Shown: positions 58,422 to 64,000 of the stretch, piece after piece
Numbering within the stretch: the stretch's first letter is position 1
Layout: each line of letters starts with the position of its first letter
Source: Butyrivibrio sp. LC3010
GTDB taxonomy: Bacteria > Bacillota > Clostridia > Lachnospirales > Lachnospiraceae
Assembly: GCF_000424385.1 (NCBI RefSeq)
Contig: NZ_AUJU01000025.1
Location: 1-64,000 of the forward strand
Length of the DNA stretch: 64,000 nt
Reading direction: 5' to 3'
The notes under the pieces: model-generated
Told to the model about the DNA's origin: nothing
What the model saw: only the letters and a program-made list of their open reading frames with translations
Databases searched by the model: none
Program-made: the position numbers and the translations under genes

Positions 58422-59561
58422 ATGTTAAAAGAATACAGAGTCAGTGAAATAAATGATATTAAAGTGCATGGAAGAACGACTAAAAACAGGAATCCTCTGA
58501 CACTTTTCTGGACGGCTTCAGGCGTAGAGTTTAATTCCAGGGCCTGCGAAGTAAGGCTTAAATACACAGCGGATTATGATCAGTTTGAGCCTTGGATAGA
58601 TGTAATAATAAACGGTGTCAGATATCAGAAGAGACCATTGGAGAAGGGAACACATGAAATTACTATCTGGAGAAGTAATGAGAATCGAAATGGTGTAGAA
58701 GTTCCGGTAAGGAATATTAAGATTCTCCGCGATACACCTGCGATGCCCGGAGATGCAAAAACTTTGGTGCAGATAGAAAGCATATTATCTGATGGTACAT
58801 TTGAAAAAGTCGATGAGCCTAAGATGCGACTGGAATTTATAGGGGACAGCATAACTTCAGGCGAGGGATGCATGGGACCTTTGCAGGAGCAGGATTGGAA
58901 CAGCTCATGTTTTGACTGTGTAGATCATTATGCATATATTACAGCAAAAAGGCTGAATGCCGATTATCAGGTATTTAGTCAGAGCGGATGGGGAATTTCC
59001 TGGTCCTGGTATGGAAACCACAATGAGAATATGCCTGCTCATTATGGCAAGATCTGTTCATTGTTGCCTGATGGAAAGTTTAGAGAATATGGCGCTTTTG
59101 ATGACAATAATTTTGAGAGCTTCAAGGCGGATGCAATCATTGTTAATCTCGGAACGAATGATGTAGGAGCTTTTTCTGTTGAGGGACATGATTCAGCAGC
59201 TGCCATGAATTTTGAAAATAAACATGTTTTAACTTCAGAGGGATTGATACCGGAGGAAGACGAAGCTTTTCTTAAAGGTGCTGTGGTTGATTTTCTTGCT
59301 ACACTCAGGGAGAAAAATCCTGATGCCAAGCTTATATGGGCTTATGGAATGCTTGCTGCAGGCAGCAGGAAGCTCACTTTGCAGATGAGTTCGCTACTTG
59401 AAAATGCGGTAAAGACATATTCTGAAGAAACAGGTGATAAGAACGTATTTTATCTGAGCCTTCCTGAAACACAGGATGACGGATTTGGATCAAGAAGCCA
59501 TCCGGGACTAACGTCGCATGAAAATGCAGCAGTTACCATCTCGGAATTCTTAAGAAATTAA
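58422..59561 (+). CDS. Carbohydrate esterase family 2-like SGNH esterase
   Basis: 379 residues. The N-terminal about 140 residues form a jelly-roll-like beta domain (FWTASGVEFNSRACEVRLKYTADYD); the rest is an SGNH hydrolase with FIGDSITSGEG (block I Ser), QSGWGISWSWYG, NLGTND (block III Asn) and SHPGLTSHENAA (catalytic His). This two-domain order is that of CE2 acetyl esterases acting on xylan or mannan side groups. There is no signal peptide, so it probably deacetylates imported oligosaccharides in the cytoplasm. Confidence 0.85.
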   Translation: MLKEYRVSEINDIKVHGRTTKNRNPLTLFWTASGVEFNSRACEVRLKYTADYDQFEPWIDVIINGVRYQKRPLEKGTHEITIWRSNENRNGVEVPVRNIKILRDTPAMPGDAKTLVQIESILSDGTFEKVDEPKMRLEFIGDSITSGEGCMGPLQEQDWNSSCFDCVDHYAYITAKRLNADYQVFSQSGWGISWSWYGNHNENMPAHYGKICSLLPDGKFREYGAFDDNNFESFKADAIIVNLGTNDVGAFSVEGHDSAAAMNFENKHVLTSEGLIPEEDEAFLKGAVVDFLATLREKNPDAKLIWAYGMLAAGSRKLTLQMSSLLENAVKTYSEETGDKNVFYLSLPETQDDGFGSRSHPGLTSHENAAVTISEFLRN

Positions 59562-59730
59562 CCATTTATGCGCTTTTTATACCTGTAAGTAGAAAAATCA
59601 GTGTATAAATGAATAAACTTTGCAAGTCTATTATAATCTGAGATTAACTATATAATGTGTTAATGCATTATGAAATAAAGATAAAATAATATTAAAATCT
59701 ATATAGGCGGCTTTTGTCAGGATTCTGGTA

Positions 59731-60627
59731 TTATAGTTTTGCACATTCGTAAGAAGAAATATCATGTCTTAATAACTCCATGATTTTTAGTTCATCCATC
59801 GCATCCATTACGGCATTGTGAGTTTCACGATAGCAGTAGTCACTGCTTAGCATCTGCAGGATGCTTTCAACTGAATATCCGCGTTTTAATCTGCCGCTTT
59901 TACATACTTCTGCATCAGCAGGGATAGCATGATTGAACTGACGGTAGGCAGCAAGTCTCATTATATCAAACCATTTAAAGTCATGAAGCTCTTTAAGATG
60001 TCCATGGTCGAATTTGGCATTATATGCAAAGATGTGCTTTGTATTGTTGGATGTAAGGTAATCACAGATATCTCTCATGGCAGCCTCCCTTGAAGTGACT
60101 GTTTGAGGGATACTTTTTACTATCCTTAGGACATCGGAATACATGCCACCCTTCTTATACTCAGGATCGATGATGTAATATTTTGCACCAACACATTTGT
60201 AGGTATCCATATCTGCCAGAACGATTCCGACTGACATTACCTCATTGTTCCAATTTGTTTCAGTGTCGATGACTGCTATTTTATTATCAGGATTATGACG
60301 GGAAATTGTGCGTTTAAGAGAAATAACTGTCTCTGCATGTTCAGTATTAGAGACTGCCTTCTTTGTTTCTGGATGCACAGTCTTTTTCTGAGTATCATAC
60401 TTGGTGTCAGGGTGTTCGGATTTCTTATAGGTATCATACTTGGGGTCAGAATGTTCGGGATTCTTATAGGTATCATACTTGGTATCAGAATGTCCGGTTT
60501 TCTTCTGAACCTCATGTTTAGTATCAGAATGTCCGTTTTTTGTATGAATATCTGTTTTAGTGTCCGGGATATTGGACTTGGTATTTTTTATCATATCTAA
60601 AAAATCAAGGGATTTGTTGTAACTCAT
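59731..60627 (-). CDS. DEDDh 3'-5' exonuclease with N-terminal 13-residue repeats
   Basis: 298 residues. Residues about 110-298 are a DnaQ/RNase T-like exonuclease: VIDTETNWNNEVMSVGIV (DxE), HIFAYNAKFDHGHL (second Asp) and THNAVMDAMDELKIMELL (His and last Asp), so all catalytic residues are present. Residues about 20-92 are hydrophilic repeats of HSDTKYDTYKKPE type, probably disordered. The role (DNA repair or RNA trimming) cannot be decided. GGAG supports the ATG at 60627 over an upstream hydrophobic extension. Confidence 0.85.
   Translation of the reverse strand: MSYNKSLDFLDMIKNTKSNIPDTKTDIHTKNGHSDTKHEVQKKTGHSDTKYDTYKNPEHSDPKYDTYKKSEHPDTKYDTQKKTVHPETKKAVSNTEHAETVISLKRTISRHNPDNKIAVIDTETNWNNEVMSVGIVLADMDTYKCVGAKYYIIDPEYKKGGMYSDVLRIVKSIPQTVTSREAAMRDICDYLTSNNTKHIFAYNAKFDHGHLKELHDFKWFDIMRLAAYRQFNHAIPADAEVCKSGRLKRGYSVESILQMLSSDYCYRETHNAVMDAMDELKIMELLRHDISSYECAKL
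60352..60570 (-). repeat. 39-bp in-gene tandem repeats of the exonuclease
   Basis: About 5.5 units encode 13-residue blocks (IPDTKTDIHTKNG, HSDTKHEVQKKTG, HSDTKYDTYKNPE, HSDPKYDTYKKSE, HPDTKYDTQKKTV, HPETKK). Copies differ by few bases; the number probably varies between strains. Confidence 0.85.
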
Positions 60628-60764
60628 ATTTTTCTCCAATTTAATTAGTAAACCAATTATAATAAATAGAAGTTGAAACATGCAACTTTGGAATAAGTGA
60701 ATTAATGTGCTGATTTTTTCAGATCATCAACATGTCAGTTCGTAGTCAATATAAGGAGATAAAA

Positions 60765-61220
60765 ATGAGAGCAGTTGTAACAAGAGTTTTGTCAGCGTCA
60801 GTAACAATAGAGGGGAAGAAAGTAGCTGATATAGATAAAGGTTTTTTGGTATTACTTGGGGTTCATGTCAGTGATACAGAGCAGGAGGCGAAGAAAATTG
60901 CTGACAGGATATGTGGACTGAGAGTATTTGAGGATGAAAATGGAAAGATGAATATCAATCCCAAGGATGCAGGGGCGAAGCTTCTTATTGTCAGTCAGTT
61001 TACCCTTTATGCAGATTGCAAATCCAGACGCCCGGGATTTACTGATGCAGCAAGGCCTGAAGTTTCCAATCCGTTGTATGAGCTGGTGGTAGCTGAGTGC
61101 AGGCAGCAGGGATTTGAAGTTCAGACAGGAGAATTTGGGGCTGATATGAAAGTTGAGTCAGTCAATGATGGACCGGTCACGATCATTCTTGATACGGATG
61201 AACTTTCTTCAAAAAAATAA
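60765..61220 (+). CDS. dtd: D-aminoacyl-tRNA deacylase
   Basis: 151 residues. It hydrolyses D-aminoacyl-tRNAs such as D-Tyr-tRNA. Motifs: SASVTIEGKKVADIDKGFLVLLGV, LLIVSQFTLYADCKSRRPGF (SQxT) and NDGPVTIILDT (GP). AAGGAG supports the ATG at 60765, not the one at 60732. Confidence 0.95.
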   Translation: MRAVVTRVLSASVTIEGKKVADIDKGFLVLLGVHVSDTEQEAKKIADRICGLRVFEDENGKMNINPKDAGAKLLIVSQFTLYADCKSRRPGFTDAARPEVSNPLYELVVAECRQQGFEVQTGEFGADMKVESVNDGPVTIILDTDELSSKK

Positions 61221-61259
61221 GAATATAAATCAAATCTATTTAATGGAAAACTCAAAAAT

Positions 61260-61310
61260 ACCCACTAAGCTTCAGGAAAAATTGTATTTCCTGGCTTAGT
61301 GGGTGTTTTA
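61260..61310. terminator. Bidirectional terminator between dtd and pyrG
   Basis: ACCCACTAAGC..CAGGAAA pairs with TTTCCTG..GCTTAGTGGGT (61260-61304), followed by GTTTTATT; the other strand is preceded by AAAAATA. A second perfect hairpin ACGACATCAGG/CCTGATGTCGT follows at 61317-61343. Confidence 0.85.
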
Positions 61311-61396
61311 TTGTTAACGACATCAGGAATTGCCTGATGTCGTTTGCAGCACCGAATTTTGGTCATTTAAAGTGGCGTATTTCCATATTGGTGGAG

Positions 61397-62998
61397 TTAT
61401 TTGTAGTCTCTTGCTGCTTTTATGAAGCCTGCAAAGAGAGGATGCGGATTATTGGGACGTGACTTAAATTCAGGATGAGCCTGTGTTGCAATGAAAAAGG
61501 AATTAACAGGATATTCGATCATTTCAACAATTCTGTTATCCGGAGATAATCCGCACAAGCGCAGACCGTTTTCTTTTAACGCATCACGGAAATCGTTGTT
61601 CACTTCATAGCGGTGACGATGACGCTCTGTGATGTTTTCTGATCCATACAGTGAGAAGGCAAGTGTGTCTTTCTCAAGGGTGCAGGGATATGAGCCAAGC
61701 CTAAGAGTACCGCCTAAGTCCTCGCCTGTTGTATGATCCGGTAAAAGCGCGATAAGCGGATGTGTAGTACCGGGATTAAACTCAATTGAATGAGCATCTT
61801 CATAGCCTATAACATTTCTTGCAAATTCGATTATTGCAAGCTGCATACCAAGGCAGATTCCAAGGAATGGAATATTATTTTCCCGTGCATATTGTATGGA
61901 GGTGATCATGCCTTCAATTCCGCGATCGCCAAAACCGCCGGGAACAATCACTCCCTGCACGTCTGACAGTATTTCTGAAACATTATCTTTTGTTACGGTT
62001 TCGGAATCAATCCATTTGATCTTAACTTCTCTTTTTGCTGCGATACCGCCATGTTTAAGCGCTTCAACTACGCTCAGATAAGCATCGTGGAGCTGAGTGT
62101 ATTTTCCTACCAGTGCTATGGTCACAGATTCTTTTAGAGAATATAAAGTGTCAACCATGCTTTGCCAGTCGTCGAGCTTTGGTGAAGGGCACTCAAGGCT
62201 AAGGCATTCAAGAGTAACCTCAGCAAGCTGTTCTTTTTCCATTGCAAGCGGTGCTTCATACAGGTATTTAAGATCAAGATTGTTTAACACATTTTTGCTC
62301 GGAACATTGCAGAAAAGAGAAATCTTTTCCTTGGTCTCCTTATCAAGTTCGACCTCGCTTCTGCAGACGATAACATCCGGAGATAAGCCCATGCCCTGCA
62401 AGGTCTTTACTGCTGACTGAGTTGGCTTTGTCTTGATTTCCTGTGAACAGCGAAGATAGGGGATAAGAGAAACCAGAATGATCATTGCATTCTCATGTCC
62501 TACATCATGCTGAAACTGTCTGATTGCCTCAAGGAAGGGCTGAGATTCAATATCACCCACTGTTCCTCCGACTTCAATGATTGCGATGTGAGTGCTGTCA
62601 TCCTCATAATTCCTGTAGAAACGATCCTTTATCTCATTGGTAATGTGGGGTATAACCTGGACAGTATGTCCGCCATAATCACCGCGGCGCTCTTTGTGTA
62701 ATACTGACCAGTATATTTTGCCGGTCGTAACATTCGAGTTTTTATCAAGACTTTCATCTATGAATCGCTCGTAATGTCCAAGATCCAGATCGGTTTCCGT
62801 GCCGTCTTCAGTTACAAAAACCTCACCATGCTGAATGGGATTCATTGTTCCCGGATCCATGTTTATATATGGGTCAAATTTCTGCATGGTCACTTTGTAG
62901 CCACGAGCCTTCAAAAGTCTTCCAAGCGACGCTGCCGTAATTCCCTTTCCTAATCCTGAAACTACACCGCCCATAACGAAAACATATTTTACCGACAT
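61397..62998 (-). CDS. pyrG: CTP synthase
   Basis: 533 residues. It makes CTP from UTP, ATP and glutamine. The N-terminal synthetase domain ([47 protein letters not shown]) is followed by a class I glutamine amidotransferase domain ([19 protein letters not shown] with the catalytic Cys; [12 protein letters not shown] with the His and Glu). AGGAGG precedes the start. A terminator-bearing leader precedes the gene. Confidence 0.97.
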   Translation of the reverse strand: MSVKYVFVMGGVVSGLGKGITAASLGRLLKARGYKVTMQKFDPYINMDPGTMNPIQHGEVFVTEDGTETDLDLGHYERFIDESLDKNSNVTTGKIYWSVLHKERRGDYGGHTVQVIPHITNEIKDRFYRNYEDDSTHIAIIEVGGTVGDIESQPFLEAIRQFQHDVGHENAMIILVSLIPYLRCSQEIKTKPTQSAVKTLQGMGLSPDVIVCRSEVELDKETKEKISLFCNVPSKNVLNNLDLKYLYEAPLAMEKEQLAEVTLECLSLECPSPKLDDWQSMVDTLYSLKESVTIALVGKYTQLHDAYLSVVEALKHGGIAAKREVKIKWIDSETVTKDNVSEILSDVQGVIVPGGFGDRGIEGMITSIQYARENNIPFLGICLGMQLAIIEFARNVIGYEDAHSIEFNPGTTHPLIALLPDHTTGEDLGGTLRLGSYPCTLEKDTLAFSLYGSENITERHRHRYEVNNDFRDALKENGLRLCGLSPDNRIVEMIEYPVNSFFIATQAHPEFKSRPNNPHPLFAGFIKAARDYK

Positions 62999-63026
62999 AA
63001 AGCCTCCTATTCATAAAAATAAAACA

Positions 63027-63066
63027 GGCGCCAAAACAGTGAGAGTTACCCTACTGTTTTGGCGCC
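63027..63066 (-). promoter_or_regulatory. Terminator-like hairpin in the pyrG leader
   Basis: GGCGCCAAAACAGT (63029-63042, read on the plus strand) pairs with ACTGTTTGGCGCC (63054-63066) with one bulged base. On the minus strand it is followed by TGTTTTATTTTTAT and then the pyrG ribosome site. This is where attenuators controlling pyrG by CTP level lie in other Firmicutes. Confidence 0.7.
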
Positions 63067-63083
63067 ATTGCCATTACCTATCT

Positions 63084-63112
63084 ATGTTAAATACTTTTAT
63101 TTAGCATGTCAA
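63084..63112 (-). promoter_or_regulatory. pyrG promoter
   Basis: On the minus strand: TTGACA (63107-63112), a 17-bp spacer and TAACAT (63084-63089). Transcription would start near 63077 and run into the leader hairpin. Confidence 0.75.
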
Positions 63113-63142
63113 TATGTTTTATATGATTAAGCGAAAAGTAGC

Positions 63143-63172
63143 TTGACACATAATTACAGGCAGTTGTAAATT
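63143..63172 (+). promoter_or_regulatory. Probable dapL promoter
   Basis: TTGACA (63143-63148), an 18-bp spacer and TAAATT (63167-63172), divergent from the pyrG promoter. Confidence 0.55.
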
Positions 63173-63179
63173 AAATCAT

Positions 63180-63220
63180 AAGGCAAAGGCGTCTTGGATT
63201 ATTCCATGACGCCTTTTTTC
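63180..63220 (+). promoter_or_regulatory. dapL leader: hexaloop hairpin overlapping a terminator
   Basis: AAGGCGTC (63186-63193) pairs with GACGCCTT (63208-63215) with an inner TGGA/TCCA and then TTTTTC, making a terminator. The overlapping GGC-[AAAGGC]-GTC (63182-63193) repeats the ANTAR-type hexaloop of the glnA leader; AAGGCAAAGGCG is identical in both. Confidence 0.6.
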
Positions 63221-63261
63221 TTTAATTAAGAAGCAAAACCATGGAAGGAGTATAACGAAAA

Positions 63262-64000
63262 ATGGCACGAATAAATTACAATTATCTAAAGCTTCCCGGA
63301 AGTTATCTGTTTTCCACAATAGGGAAAAAGGTAAGAGAGTTCTCAGAGAAGAATCCAGATAAAGAGATTATAAGACTTGGAATCGGCGATGTAACACAGC
63401 CTCTTGCACCGGCAATAGTTGATGCGCTTCATAATGCAGTGGATGAGATGGGCAATTCTGACACCTTCAAAGGATACGCTCCGGATCTTGGATATGATTT
63501 TTTAAGAAATATCATCTCAGAGAAGGATTTTAAGGATAGAGGGTGTGATATAGATCCTGATGAAATTTTCGTGTCAGACGGTGCCAAGAGCGACTGCGGA
63601 AATATCCAGGAAATATTTGGCCTTGATAACAAAATTGCCGTATGTGACCCTGTTTATCCGGTTTATGTTGATTCCAATGTAATGGCAGGAAGAACAGGTG
63701 AATATATGCCTGAAATAGAGCGCTTCAAGGATGTTATTTATATGAAGTGTACTAAGGAAAATGATTTTACGCCTGACATACCTGATGAGATTCCTGATCT
63801 TATTTATTTGTGTTTTCCCAATAACCCCACAGGTGCAGTAATGAAAAAGGATAAGCTTCAGGAGTGGGTAGACTTTGCTAACAGAAATGATTCGATCATT
63901 CTTTATGACGCAGCATATGAGGCATTTATTTCTGAGGATGATGTGCCTCACAGTATTTATGAATGTGAAGGTGCTAAGGACTGCGCAATAGAATTCAGAT
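63262..64000 (+). CDS. dapL: LL-diaminopimelate aminotransferase, cut by the window end
   Basis: The 246 visible residues start at the ATG after AAGGAG and run past the window end; the full enzyme is about 400 residues. It is a PLP-dependent class I aminotransferase making LL-diaminopimelate from tetrahydrodipicolinate and glutamate, for lysine and peptidoglycan. Visible: NYLKLPGSYLFSTIGKKV, RLGIGDVTQPL (family signature), FVSDGAKSDCGNI, DPVYPVYVDSNVMAGR, LCFPNNPTGAV (PLP-binding Asn) and LYDAAYEAFI. The Schiff-base Lys lies outside the window. Confidence 0.95.
   Translation, partial: MARINYNYLKLPGSYLFSTIGKKVREFSEKNPDKEIIRLGIGDVTQPLAPAIVDALHNAVDEMGNSDTFKGYAPDLGYDFLRNIISEKDFKDRGCDIDPDEIFVSDGAKSDCGNIQEIFGLDNKIAVCDPVYPVYVDSNVMAGRTGEYMPEIERFKDVIYMKCTKENDFTPDIPDEIPDLIYLCFPNNPTGAVMKKDKLQEWVDFANRNDSIILYDAAYEAFISEDDVPHSIYECEGAKDCAIEFR

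Noticed and set aside
60295-60600. 101-codon plus-strand frame antisense to the exonuclease repeats
   Set aside because: Hydrophobic repeats here are simply the complement of the 39-bp coding repeat; the minus-strand frame has catalytic motifs and a ribosome site.
62999-63261. T-box or known riboswitch in the pyrG-dapL gap
   Set aside because: No T-box sequence, specifier loop or recognised aptamer; only the two separate hairpin leaders are supported.

Overview
The window looks like chromosome from an anaerobic Gram-positive of the Lachnospiraceae, most likely Butyrivibrio or a close relative. The sequence shows moderate-to-low GC, strong AGGAGG-type ribosome binding sites and a phosphate butyryltransferase/butyrate kinase pair. 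It also shows a YesM/YesN system next to a sugar ABC importer, a CE2-type carbohydrate esterase, and secA, prfB, rplJL, rpoBC and str-operon genes in Firmicute style. The genus is an inference; no 16S gene is present. I saw no rRNA, tRNA or CRISPR array.

Layout. 0-13.8 kb: a 2695-residue repeat-rich surface protein, a secreted CAP-domain protein, a PilZ (c-di-GMP) protein on the minus strand and a calcium-loop protein. 13.9-20.5 kb: a large glycoside-hydrolase-like protein, glutamine synthetase with an ANTAR antiterminator regulator, an acyl-CoA thioesterase and an HD-GYP phosphodiesterase. 20.7-22.9 kb: ptb-buk, the last steps of butyrate formation. 23-32.1 kb: response regulator, sensor kinase and a YtfQRT/YjfF-like sugar importer with two binding proteins. 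32.2-50.3 kb: the housekeeping block secA, prfB, rplJ, rplL, rpoB, rpoC, rpsL, rpsG, fusA, tuf. 50.3-56.1 kb: an eroded accessory stretch with a DUF3800 remnant, a split membrane protein, an efflux pump behind an attenuator and an AbgT remnant. 56.1-64 kb: nitroreductase, ferredoxin-type aldo/keto reductase, CE2 esterase, a DEDDh exonuclease, dtd, pyrG and the start of dapL.

The most unusual content is between the genes. A family of small palindromes recurs downstream of genes. It has a 31-nt core in which two covarying arms flank a conserved GA...GA pair (a tandem sheared G-A clamp), and several arm changes are compensatory or G-U. Larger multi-helix elements after rplL and tuf, and near 50.6 kb, carry the same clamp. 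A 144-bp element with perfect 11-bp terminal inverted repeats and an 8-bp target duplication (a MITE) carries it too. These look like mobile structured elements that settle at stop codons and terminators.

Regulation visible in the sequence: an L10 leader before rplJL; near-consensus promoters before rplJ, rpoB, rpsL, secA and pyrG; leader terminators before glnA and dapL that share an ANTAR-type hexaloop hairpin; a terminator-bearing leader before pyrG; and a three-codon upstream ORF with alternative hairpins before the efflux gene. PilZ and HD-GYP proteins point to c-di-GMP signalling.
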